Below are positions 42,796 to 51,115 of a stretch of 64,000 bases of DNA, piece by piece. The DNA comes from Neorhizobium sp. UBA7851 (GTDB lineage: Bacteria; Pseudomonadota; Alphaproteobacteria; Rhizobiales; Rhizobiaceae), in assembly GCA_002500765.1 (NCBI GenBank), contig DLSX01000081.1:36759-100758 (forward strand), written 5' to 3'. The translations under genes and the position numbers were made by a program. Positions within the stretch are counted from its first letter, which is position 1. Each line of letters begins with the position of its first letter. The notes beneath the pieces were generated by a model. The model was not told the origin of the DNA. It saw only the letters and a program-made list of their open reading frames with translations, and did no database searches.

Positions 42796-45722
42796 TAATT
42801 CTCCTTCGCCTTGTCGGTTTCGATCGTGCGAAGGCGATTGATACGGATGGACTGGTGCGCGAGTGCAACGAGGATAAGCACCGTCGATCCGACCACCAGA
42901 AGGAACACGCCGAGATCAAAGAGTAGCGCTGTTGCGGCCGGCACCTTGCCGATCAGCGGCAGCGTCAGATACTGCGAATGCGATGTCAGGAACGGATAGC
43001 CCAGGAACCAGGCACCGATACCGGTCAGCGTGGCAATAATCAGCCCGAGCCCCATCCACCAGAGCGGCAGGATGCGGATACGATCCTCCGCCCAGCGCGT
43101 GCCGCCCGCCAGATATTGCAGCAGGAAGGCGATCGACAGCGTCAACCCGGCTGAGAAACCGCCGCCCGGCAAGTCATGGCCGCGCATGAAGATATAGACG
43201 GCAAACGTGATGATCACCGGGAACATCCATTGCATGATCACCGATGGAACCAGCAGATATTCGCGCACCGTATCGCCTGCGTTACGCTCCGGCCGTTCCT
43301 CGTCGAAACGGTTCTGGATCCGCTGCTGCTCGGGCATGACCATGGTGTCGGGCGCCGGACGGAAACGTCTGAGCAGGGCGTAGACGGTCAATGCCACGAT
43401 TCCGAGAACCGCGATCTCGCCCAGCGTGTCGAACCCGCGGAAGTCGACGAGAATGACGTTGACGACATTACGGCCGCCACCTTCGGTATAAGCGTTTTCG
43501 AGGAAGTAGGTTGCAATCGCATCCGGCACCGGCATGGTCATGACGGCATAGGCGATGAAGGTCATGCCGACGCCGCAGATGATCGCGATCAGCAAGTCGC
43601 GGAAACGTCGGAAACGGGCACGGAACGTCACCGATTCATCCATCTTCTCCGTCCGCTTCGGTAGCCAGCGTAGGCCGAGCAGGATCAGAACCGTGGTGAC
43701 GATTTCGACCAGAAGCTGGGTGATCGCGAGGTCCGGTGCGGAGAGCCAGACGAAGGTGATGCAGACGATAAGACCGATGCCACCCAGCATGACCAGAGCC
43801 GCAAGTCGATGATACTTGGCGAGATAGGCGGTACCGAGCGCAAGGCAGATGCCGATCAGCCAGATGCCGGCAAAAACCTTGTCGACACCCGAAAAGACAA
43901 AGGTGCGCGGCTCGAAGCCCGAGAGCCACAGGGGAAGAAGGCCCGCTAGAAAGCCGGTAACGACGACCCAACGCAGCTGCGGCTGCAGATTGCGGGTGCC
44001 GATCCGTTGTTCGGCTGAACGAGCCCAGCGCCAGGAAACCTCGACGAGAATACGCTCGAAGATGCGCTGCCCCTTCAGCCGGCGCAACAGTGGCGGACCG
44101 TCCTCGCATGTGGCGAGATAGTTGCGAAGCACGACATAAAGCGCGCTGCCGCCGATGAGCGCGATAATGCTCATGACCAGCGGCAGATTGAAGCCGTGCC
44201 AGATCGCAAGGCTGTATTCCGGCGTATCGGCGCCAAGCACGCTCACCACTGCCGTGTGAAGCAACGGCCCGACCGAAAATGCCGGCGCGATCCCGACGAT
44301 CAGGCAGATGACGACAAGCAGTTCGATCGGAAAGCGCATCCAGCGCGACGGCTCGTGCGGCGTATCCTTCGGCAGGTTGGTCGGAGACGGGCCGAAGAAG
44401 ACGGTATGAATGAAGCGCAGCGAGTAAGCGACGCTGAAAGCACCGGCAAGGGTGGCGACATAGGGCAGGATGATATCGAGGATAGAATCCGCATGCGTTT
44501 CGATCGCCTCGGCGAAGAACATCTCCTTCGACAGGAAGCCGTTGAGCAGCGGCACGCCGGCCATCGCCGCACTCGCCACCATCGCAAGCGTCGCGGTATA
44601 GGGCAGATAGCGGAAAAGCCCGCTCAATCGCCGCATGTCGCGTGTACCGGTCTCGTGGTCGATAATCCCGGCAGCCATGAACAGCGATGCCTTGAACGTC
44701 GCATGATTGAGCATATGGAAGATCGCCGCCACCGTGGCGAGCGGGCTTCCGAGGCTGAGCAGCGTCGTGATCAGTCCGAGATGGCTGATCGTCGAATAGG
44801 CCAGCAATCCTTTGAGATCCTGCTGGAAGATCGCAAAGAAGGCGCCGATCAATAGTGTCAGAATACCGGCCGCGCCCAGAATGAAGAACCACTCATAGGT
44901 TCCCGAAAGCGCCGGAGAAAAGCGTGCAAGCAGGAAGACGCCGGCCTTCACCATGGTGGCCGAATGAAGAAAAGCCGAAACCGGGGTCGGCGCAGCCATC
45001 GCGTTCGGCAGCCAGAAATGAAACGGGAACTGGGCGCTTTTCGTCAGCGCCCCAAGCAGGATGAACACCAGCGCCGGCACATACAGCGAGTGACCACGGA
45101 TAAGATCGCCTGACGCCAGGATCTTGTCGAGATCATAGCTTCCAACGATATTGCCGAGCAGAAGAAGGCCGATCAGCAGGCAGAAGCCGCCGATCCCGGT
45201 GATCGTCAGCGCCATTCGCGCGCCGTCACGGGCCGCGGCCGAATTGTTCCAGTAGCTGATCAGAAGGAAAGACGAGATGCTCGTCAGTTCCCAGAAGATC
45301 GACAGAAGGATGACATTGCCCGAAAGAACGATACCGAGCATCGCACCCATGAATGCCAGGAAGAAGGAGAAGAACCGCGGAACCGGATCATCTTCCGACA
45401 TGTAATAACGTGCATAGACGGTGACCAGGAAACCGATCCCGGTGATCAACACGCAGAACATCCAGGCGAAACCGTCCAGACGCAGCGAAAAATTCAAGCC
45501 GAGCTGGGGAATCCATTCCAGGTCATAACGAAGGACATTTCCATCGGTCACCTGCGGATAGGCCAGCACGGTGATGACAAGGCAGCCTAACGCCACCAGA
45601 GAGGCCAGACGCGACGGCAGGGCCGTAGATGCCGTGTTCAGGAGCAGAACGGAAAGCAGACTTCCGATAAACGGCAGGGCCAGCAGCAGGACAAGAAAGT
45701 GCGGCGCAAGCGTTATCCCAAT
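42795..45722 (-). CDS. phaAB: Cation/proton antiporter fused subunits A and B; start codon abnormal
   Basis: About 975 residues. The NuoL/MnhA-like portion contains ITSISSFLLISYWNNSAAARDGARMAL-type motifs (WELTSISSFLLISYW), LTKSAQFPFHFWLPNAMAAPTPVSAF (proton-channel Lys) and SHLGLITTLLSLGSP. The last 140 residues are MnhB (WMFPVIITFAVYIFMRGHDL, GGGFSAGL). Homology requires an N-terminal span (FLVLLLALPFIGSLLSVLLL) upstream of the first canonical start (GTG at 45596). In that frame the only upstream options are ATT at 45722, then a TGA at 45728. A well-placed GGAG and ATG at 45729 are one base out of frame. Either a rare ATT start or a one-base lesion is implied. Confidence 0.8.
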   Translation of the reverse strand: MGITLAPHFLVLLLALPFIGSLLSVLLLNTASTALPSRLASLVALGCLVITVLAYPQVTDGNVLRYDLEWIPQLGLNFSLRLDGFAWMFCVLITGIGFLVTVYARYYMSEDDPVPRFFSFFLAFMGAMLGIVLSGNVILLSIFWELTSISSFLLISYWNNSAAARDGARMALTITGIGGFCLLIGLLLLGNIVGSYDLDKILASGDLIRGHSLYVPALVFILLGALTKSAQFPFHFWLPNAMAAPTPVSAFLHSATMVKAGVFLLARFSPALSGTYEWFFILGAAGILTLLIGAFFAIFQQDLKGLLAYSTISHLGLITTLLSLGSPLATVAAIFHMLNHATFKASLFMAAGIIDHETGTRDMRRLSGLFRYLPYTATLAMVASAAMAGVPLLNGFLSKEMFFAEAIETHADSILDIILPYVATLAGAFSVAYSLRFIHTVFFGPSPTNLPKDTPHEPSRWMRFPIELLVVICLIVGIAPAFSVGPLLHTAVVSVLGADTPEYSLAIWHGFNLPLVMSIIALIGGSALYVVLRNYLATCEDGPPLLRRLKGQRIFERILVEVSWRWARSAEQRIGTRNLQPQLRWVVVTGFLAGLLPLWLSGFEPRTFVFSGVDKVFAGIWLIGICLALGTAYLAKYHRLAALVMLGGIGLIVCITFVWLSAPDLAITQLLVEIVTTVLILLGLRWLPKRTEKMDESVTFRARFRRFRDLLIAIICGVGMTFIAYAVMTMPVPDAIATYFLENAYTEGGGRNVVNVILVDFRGFDTLGEIAVLGIVALTVYALLRRFRPAPDTMVMPEQQRIQNRFDEERPERNAGDTVREYLLVPSVIMQWMFPVIITFAVYIFMRGHDLPGGGFSAGLTLSIAFLLQYLAGGTRWAEDRIRILPLWWMGLGLIIATLTGIGAWFLGYPFLTSHSQYLTLPLIGKVPAATALLFDLGVFLLVVGSTVLILVALAHQSIRINRLRTIETDKAKEN

Positions 45723-45843
45723 GTCTCATCCCTTCATCTCCGAGGCATTTCAGTCCTTTATCATGTAATGGGGTGCCCCACTAGCCAATCGGATCAAACT
45801 GCCATATATGATTGATTCTGACCAATATGGGCAATTTGGAACA

Positions 45844-46113
45844 ATGGGTCAACTGGATCAGGGAAAGATTTTGTCGCCGGCGCTCTGTCGGGCAGGCCGT
45901 GGCTTCCTAGACTGGACGCAATGCGATCTGGCAGATCGCTCCGGCGTGTCTCGCAGCACGATCAGGGACTACGAAGGTGACCGCCATGAGGTTCACCGTT
46001 CGACCGAAGCCCAGCTTCGCCGGGCCTTTGAAGAAGGCGGATTGGCCTTCGTCACGGTCGATGACGATTGCATAGGCATCTGCCCGAAGGACAAGAACAG
46101 GACAACTGACTGA
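45844..46113 (+). CDS. XRE-type HTH regulator, short
   Basis: About 89 residues. The helix-turn-helix is AGRGFLDWTQCDLADRSGVSRSTIRDYE, followed by STEAQLRRAFEEGGLAFV, the layout of the small XRE regulators common in rhizobia. ATGs at 45808 and 45844 are both possible; neither has a strong ribosome site. It converges on the BMC response regulator with only 7 bp between them and diverges from phaAB. No target can be assigned. Confidence 0.7.
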   Translation: MGQLDQGKILSPALCRAGRGFLDWTQCDLADRSGVSRSTIRDYEGDRHEVHRSTEAQLRRAFEEGGLAFVTVDDDCIGICPKDKNRTTD

Positions 46114-46120
46114 CCTCGGC

Positions 46121-47218
46121 TCAGCCGACGCGTGCCTTCTGGAATTGCTGTCTGTATTCGGACGGAGAAATGCCCACTTCCTTCTTGAAGGATTTGCAGA
46201 AATAGTTCGCATCCGCATAGGAAAGATCAAGCGACACAGTGCTGATCGGCAGGTCGCTGTTTTGCAGCAATGCCTTGGCGCGTTCGATCCGCTGACCCTT
46301 GAGATAGGAAATGAAGGTCGTATTCATTTTCTTGCGAAACAGCCGACTGAGATAACATGGGCTGACATGCGCGAATTCGGCCGCATCCTCCAAGGTCACC
46401 CCCTTGGAAAGGTTGCGCTCGATAAAGTGTAGTACCGTCTCGATCCGTTCTCCGGCCGCCCCGCCGTGATCCCGCCCCGGATCGAAAAGAATGTCGGTGA
46501 TCTGGCATAGCAATTCCTGAACCTTGTACTGGCTGCGCGCATCAAGTCGCTGGGTTTCCAGCTCCTCGACCTGCCGTGCCATCGGCGGCGTCGGTTTGCG
46601 ACCTGTTTCATCCAGCAGATCCATGAGAACCTCGGCAAGATCGAGCACCTCATGGCGCGGCGCCACATCCTTATGCGCGTAGATGCTTTCCAGCCGCATC
46701 CGCACGAAGCGCAAACAATCGCGATAGGCACGCCTTTCGACCAGGGCCCTGATGTGATCGCTCATATCGAACTCGTCGTCGCCCGCCTCCCCCTCCACAG
46801 CATCGGTTGCCGGGACCGGCCGCAGGTTGGGCACCACCTTGTCCGAAGCAGTCAGGGCCAGACAATCACGAACCCCCTCAAGCAATGCCTCTGTCCGCAC
46901 CGGCTTCAGCAGAAAACCGTCTGCCTTGTATTGGATTGCAGCCTGCATGATGTCGAAATAGTCGTAAGCCGTTACGATCAGCACTTTCGTTGCCAGTTGC
47001 CGTTCCCGCACCATCTGCAGCAGTTCGAGCCCGTTGGGGCGTGGGATCTTGATATCGAGCAGCATCACGTCGATACGCTCGTTTTCGAGCAGACTGACGG
47101 CTTCCGACCCGTTTTTGGCCTCGCCGACGATCCTTATATCATCCGCGTTGTGCTCGATGATCGACCGAAGGGCACGCCGTTCCAGTTCCTCGTCTTCGAC
47201 GATTGCCATGTTGAACAT
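46121..47218 (-). CDS. AraC-type response regulator of the BMC locus
   Basis: 365 residues, YesN-like. Receiver domain with acidic residues at VEDEE, the phosphoacceptor Asp in DVMLLDIKIPRPNG, Thr/Ala in VLIVTAYDYFD and Lys in FLLKPVRTEAL. The linker is followed by a C-terminal AraC HTH pair (GVTLEDAAEFAHVSPCYLSRLF and LPISTVSLDLSYADANYFC). It is the last gene of the BMC operon, just after its kinase, and probably activates the promoter region at 62.3-63.0 kb in response to the diol. Confidence 0.88.
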   Translation of the reverse strand: MFNMAIVEDEELERRALRSIIEHNADDIRIVGEAKNGSEAVSLLENERIDVMLLDIKIPRPNGLELLQMVRERQLATKVLIVTAYDYFDIMQAAIQYKADGFLLKPVRTEALLEGVRDCLALTASDKVVPNLRPVPATDAVEGEAGDDEFDMSDHIRALVERRAYRDCLRFVRMRLESIYAHKDVAPRHEVLDLAEVLMDLLDETGRKPTPPMARQVEELETQRLDARSQYKVQELLCQITDILFDPGRDHGGAAGERIETVLHFIERNLSKGVTLEDAAEFAHVSPCYLSRLFRKKMNTTFISYLKGQRIERAKALLQNSDLPISTVSLDLSYADANYFCKSFKKEVGISPSEYRQQFQKARVG

Positions 47219-47248
47219 GCAAATCTCCTCTCAACATGAGCCTCCCCT

Positions 47249-48622
47249 TCAGAAGTCGAAGGGCTCGAATTCCAGGGGGAAACGCATGCGCACCAGCGTC
47301 CCGCGCCCCTGACGAAATGGACTGAGAATTTCCAGTCCGTGATCCGTACCGAAGTAATAACGAAGCCGGCTATCGATATTGTAGATGCCGATACTCTTGC
47401 GGCCGCCACGATCCGCTTCGCCGCGCAGAACAGCCTGCTTGCGTTCCGGCGAGATACCGTCACCGTTGTCGACGATATCGATGATCAGCTCGACCCCGTC
47501 GCGATAGGCGGAGATCTCGATCAATCCCCCGCTCTCGCGCGGTTCGATCGCATAATTGATGCAGTTCTCGACGATCGGCTGAAGCACCATGACGGGACAG
47601 AGCACGTCGAGAAATTCGTCCGGCACATCGAGAGAAAATTCGAATCGATCGCCGACCCTGAGCTTGAGAAGGTGGAGATAGTTGCGGACATGCTCCACCT
47701 CCATTCGCAACTGCACGAATTGAGAGCCACTTTTCTTCAGCACGTAGCGCATCATATCGGCGAAGGCATGTACCGTGTTTTCGGTCTCCGGCGCATTTTC
47801 GACCAATGCCAACCTGCCGATCGTGTTCAGCACATTGAACAGGAAATGCGGATTGACCTGATAGGACAACGCCTGCAACTCGGCCTCGCGAAGAAGCCTT
47901 TCGAGCTCGGCACGTCGTTTCGATTCCTCCGCCAGCCGCAGGTTCTTCGCATAAAGCTCCTTCGCTACCCCTCGCGAATAACTCTCCTCGACGATATGCG
48001 AGGCGATGTAGAACAGCGAATAGGCCGCCGACCGGAGCTTCTCATAGGTGACTGAATTGATCCGGTGATGTTCATCGAGCAGCGGCTGATGTTCCCGCCA
48101 TGACCCTTCGATCGGGAAGATGTTGGAAAGATCGACGAGACCGGTCGCCCCCTCATCGGACGTGAGCTTCACCTGACCGCAGATGACCGCCCCCAGATAT
48201 TCTCCGCGCACGATAATCGGAGCGGCGAAATCGACCAGGCTGCAGTGGCATCGATAGATGGACGGTTCGCCGGTGGAAAGCGCGGTGCGACCGCCCACGG
48301 CATCGCAGTGGAAACACCGTTCCCGCCATTCGGCCCGGGCGCGCACCGCCTGGCAGAATGTCGAAAATCCGGACGGCTTGGTGACGGGCACACCTTCCGG
48401 ATCGACGATAACCATTGCGACCCCGACCGCAACGCTGAAATTGTCCTGGACCTTCTGGAGCATTTCGGTGCTCATCAGTTCCAGCAATCTCTTGCGCCGT
48501 GCAGCCTTGCTCGCGCGCGAATTTTCGGCCGGCCGCTCTCCTGCGACCGGAAAGATCGTGATCTCCGGATTTATCTGCGGCACCACCTCCTCAGGCTGCC
48601 CGCTCGGTCGGTCTGCTCCCAT
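47249..48622 (-). CDS. PocR-domain sensor histidine kinase
   Basis: About 457 residues, no membrane span, so a cytoplasmic sensor. Residues 45-215 are a PocR ligand domain (LQKVQDNFSVAVGVAMVIVD, CFHCDAVGGRTAL, IYRCHCSLVDFAAPIIV), a module linked to 1,2-propanediol or similar small-molecule sensing. A short coiled coil precedes the LytS/YesM-type kinase core with the His in YQVNPHFLFNVLNTIGRLAL and ATPase box GDGISPERK. The ATG at 48622 follows GGAGGGG and lies inside the metK 3' end (52-bp overlap). It partners the AraC-type regulator downstream. Confidence 0.88.
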   Translation of the reverse strand: MGADRPSGQPEEVVPQINPEITIFPVAGERPAENSRASKAARRKRLLELMSTEMLQKVQDNFSVAVGVAMVIVDPEGVPVTKPSGFSTFCQAVRARAEWRERCFHCDAVGGRTALSTGEPSIYRCHCSLVDFAAPIIVRGEYLGAVICGQVKLTSDEGATGLVDLSNIFPIEGSWREHQPLLDEHHRINSVTYEKLRSAAYSLFYIASHIVEESYSRGVAKELYAKNLRLAEESKRRAELERLLREAELQALSYQVNPHFLFNVLNTIGRLALVENAPETENTVHAFADMMRYVLKKSGSQFVQLRMEVEHVRNYLHLLKLRVGDRFEFSLDVPDEFLDVLCPVMVLQPIVENCINYAIEPRESGGLIEISAYRDGVELIIDIVDNGDGISPERKQAVLRGEADRGGRKSIGIYNIDSRLRYYFGTDHGLEILSPFRQGRGTLVRMRFPLEFEPFDF

Positions 48623-49722
48623 GACCACCCCTCCGCATCCCGGCCGAAATGGCCATAGGAAGCGGTTTTCTCGAATATCGGACGTCTCAGTCCAAGCACA
48701 TCGATCATTCCGGACACGCTGAGCGGGAAAAGCTCGCGTATCGCCTCCTCAAGCAAAGCGGAATCGACCGACAATTTCTCCGCGGACGATACCGCGACCA
48801 TTTCCGGTTCTTTCTGACCTATCGCAAAAGCCAGTGAAATTTCGCAATTTGTCGCAAGCCCGGCTGCCACGACGTTCTTGGCGATGTATCGCGCCATATA
48901 GGCACCGGTCCGATCCACCTTGGTGGCATCCTTGCCGGAAAACGCGCCTCCCCCGTGACGGCCGATGCCGCCATAGGTATCGACAATGATCTTGCGGCCG
49001 GTAAGCCCCGTATCGGCCGCCGGACCGCCTTTGACGAAACGTCCCGTCGGATTGATCAGAACCCGCGTATCACGCTTCAGCCAAGGCCCCATCACCGGCG
49101 CGATGACCTCTTCCAGCACGCCGCGCAGCAATTGCTCGCGTTCGATCTCCGCCGAATGCTGGGTCGAGACCACAACACTGATCAGCCTTTCCGGCCGTCC
49201 TTCTGCATCATGGGCAAATGTCACCTGTGCTTTGCCATCCGGCCGCAGCCAGGCAAGGCTTCCGCTCTTGCGCGCCTCGGCCAGCCTGCGGGTCAGCTTG
49301 TGGGCAAAATCGATCGAAACCGGCATCAGGCTTTCGGTTTCATTGCTAGCATAGCCGTAGAAAATACCCTGGTCACCGGCACCGAAATCCTTTTCGCGCA
49401 CGACGCCCTGCGCGATATCGGGAGACTGTTCGTGCAGGTCGGCGAGAACGAAACAGCCATCGGCATCGAAGCCCAGGTCAGGGTCCGTATAACCGATGCG
49501 ACGGATCACATCACGAGCGATACGGCTGACGTCGACCGAAGCCCGCGACGTCACCTCGCCGGCAACATGAACCATATTGCCGGAGACCATCACCTCCGCC
49601 GCCACGCGTGCCATCGGATCCTGCGCGAGATAGCCGTCTAGAATGGCATCCGAAATCTGGTCGCAGACCTTGTCCGGGTGACCCTCGGTCACCGATTCTG
49701 CCGTCGTATAGCGTGCGATCAT
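48571..49722 (-). CDS. metK: S-adenosylmethionine synthetase dedicated to the BMC locus
   Basis: 383 residues, complete. Signatures are GHPDKVCDQISDAILDGYL, GAGDQGIFYGYASNET and GGGAFSGKDATKVDRTGAYMARYIAKN. It makes AdoMet from Met and ATP. A housekeeping metK is expected elsewhere, so this copy presumably supplies AdoMet to the neighbouring radical-SAM activase. It lies 54 bp after the activase gene and overlaps the kinase gene. Confidence 0.93.
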   Translation of the reverse strand: MIARYTTAESVTEGHPDKVCDQISDAILDGYLAQDPMARVAAEVMVSGNMVHVAGEVTSRASVDVSRIARDVIRRIGYTDPDLGFDADGCFVLADLHEQSPDIAQGVVREKDFGAGDQGIFYGYASNETESLMPVSIDFAHKLTRRLAEARKSGSLAWLRPDGKAQVTFAHDAEGRPERLISVVVSTQHSAEIEREQLLRGVLEEVIAPVMGPWLKRDTRVLINPTGRFVKGGPAADTGLTGRKIIVDTYGGIGRHGGGAFSGKDATKVDRTGAYMARYIAKNVVAAGLATNCEISLAFAIGQKEPEMVAVSSAEKLSVDSALLEEAIRELFPLSVSGMIDVLGLRRPIFEKTASYGHFGRDAEGWSWEQTDRAGSLRRWCRR

Positions 49723-49776
49723 CGTCGCCTCCTTGCCTTTGCCCGGAATGCGGGGGCCGGATCATCGTCTTTTGGC

Positions 49777-50694
49777 TTAGCCGCCGATGACGCAGGTGAA
49801 GCCGAGCCCCTCGACAGCCGCCTTGAACGGCGTCATGTCCTCGGGCTTGAGATTGGGAGCATCCGCCATCGGATAAGGCCGGCCGAGCAGTTCGTATTTG
49901 TTTTCGCCATAGGTGTGGTAGGGCAGGAGATGGACGGTATCGACGCCCGGCATCAGCTTGGCGAAATTGCCGATCGCGGTAATCGCCTCGACGCTGTCGT
50001 TCACTCCCGGCACGACCGGAATGCGCACAACCGTATGGGTGAGCGAGGCGATGCAGAGCGCGTTTTCGAGAATGATGCGGTTGTCGATACCGGTATTGGC
50101 GCGGTGCACCGCCGGATCGATGGCCTTCAGGTCCATCAGCACATGATCGACGAACGGGATGACATCGCGAACGATTTCGCGCGTCGTGCAGCCCGTCGTC
50201 TCCATCGCCGTGTTCCAGCCCTGTTCGTGGCAGGCCATCAACAGCTGCTTGGCAAATTCGTGCTGGAACAGCGGCTCGCCGCCCGACAGCGTGATCCCAC
50301 CGCCGGACCGTCGGTAGTGATGTGCATCCTTGCGCAATTCCTGCATCACCTCGGCAATGCTCATCGTCTTGCCGGCCCGCTTCAGCGCCTGTGTCGGACA
50401 AATCTTCGTGCAGGCTCCGCACTTGATGCACTTGCTGCGATCGACGAAATCGGGATTTTCATAAGCAATCGCCTTGGTCGGACAGACCGTCATGCACTGG
50501 CCGCATTTGATGCAGGCCGAACGGCGATAGAACAGTTCCGGCTCGGGGTTCTGCGATTCCGGGTTGGAGCACCAGCGGCACCTGAGCGGGCAGCCTTTCA
50601 GAAACACGATCGTGCGCACACCCGGCCCGTCATGGATGGAATAGCGCTGGATGTCGAAGACAATGCCTTGCCTGTCGTAGTCGATCGCGGTCAT
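49777..50694 (-). CDS. Glycyl radical enzyme activase (radical SAM)
   Basis: About 305 residues. The radical-SAM Cys motif CPLRCRWC (Cys-x3-Cys-x2-Cys) follows IHDGPGVRTIVFLKG. Two ferredoxin-type clusters come next (CIKCGQCMTVCP and CIKCGACTKICP), then GGGITLSGGEPL and METTGCT. This two-extra-cluster architecture is usual for activases of diol dehydratase and choline lyase type. It installs the glycyl radical on Gly822 of the enzyme at 59135-61675. The ATG at 50694 (MTAIDYDRQG) has AGGA upstream; the ATG at 50715 is possible. Confidence 0.92.
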   Translation of the reverse strand: MTAIDYDRQGIVFDIQRYSIHDGPGVRTIVFLKGCPLRCRWCSNPESQNPEPELFYRRSACIKCGQCMTVCPTKAIAYENPDFVDRSKCIKCGACTKICPTQALKRAGKTMSIAEVMQELRKDAHHYRRSGGGITLSGGEPLFQHEFAKQLLMACHEQGWNTAMETTGCTTREIVRDVIPFVDHVLMDLKAIDPAVHRANTGIDNRIILENALCIASLTHTVVRIPVVPGVNDSVEAITAIGNFAKLMPGVDTVHLLPYHTYGENKYELLGRPYPMADAPNLKPEDMTPFKAAVEGLGFTCVIGG

Positions 50695-50745
50695 TTCAAT
50701 ATCCTGTCTTTTCATGCCGGGTTCCGGCGCCTCCTCCGGCGCTGT

Positions 50746-51048
50746 TCAGAACTCGGATTGTTGTGCTGCTGCGATGGCATCCATCGCCATGCGGACGGAC
50801 GAGGTCTCTCCCATGATGGCAAGCGAGGTGACGTGCTGCGGGCAGGTGCCGTAGAGTTCCACGGTGAACACACCCGCCGCCTTCAGCGCGAGATCGGAAA
50901 AATAGAAGAGGTCCGCCACCGGGATCTGCATCAGCCCGACGGAATCCACCCGGTTAGCCTGCACCCAGGCCCGGCCATGTGGCGGCATCCGTCGCTGCAG
51001 CATCTGCAACACGTCAGGATGCGGAGCGTTGATGATGCGGGTCGCCAT
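50746..51048 (-). CDS. BMC shell protein, circularly permuted BMC-H (PduU/EutS-type)
   Basis: 100 residues. IINAPHPDVLQMLQRRMPPH, VDSVGLMQIPVADLFYFSDLALKAAGV and VTSLAIMGETSSVRMAMDAI give the permuted BMC order in which the usual C-terminal strand-helix comes first, as in EutS/PduU. It forms shell hexamers. It lies between the aldehyde dehydrogenase and activase genes. Assignment to the PduU group is by pattern and could be refined. Confidence 0.82.
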   Translation of the reverse strand: MATRIINAPHPDVLQMLQRRMPPHGRAWVQANRVDSVGLMQIPVADLFYFSDLALKAAGVFTVELYGTCPQHVTSLAIMGETSSVRMAMDAIAAAQQSEF

Positions 51049-51115
51049 GGCAGATCTCCTCTCTTTCAGTCTTCTTCGAACGATGGACGCCCTTGTCTTG
51101 ATGGGCGACCTGGCC

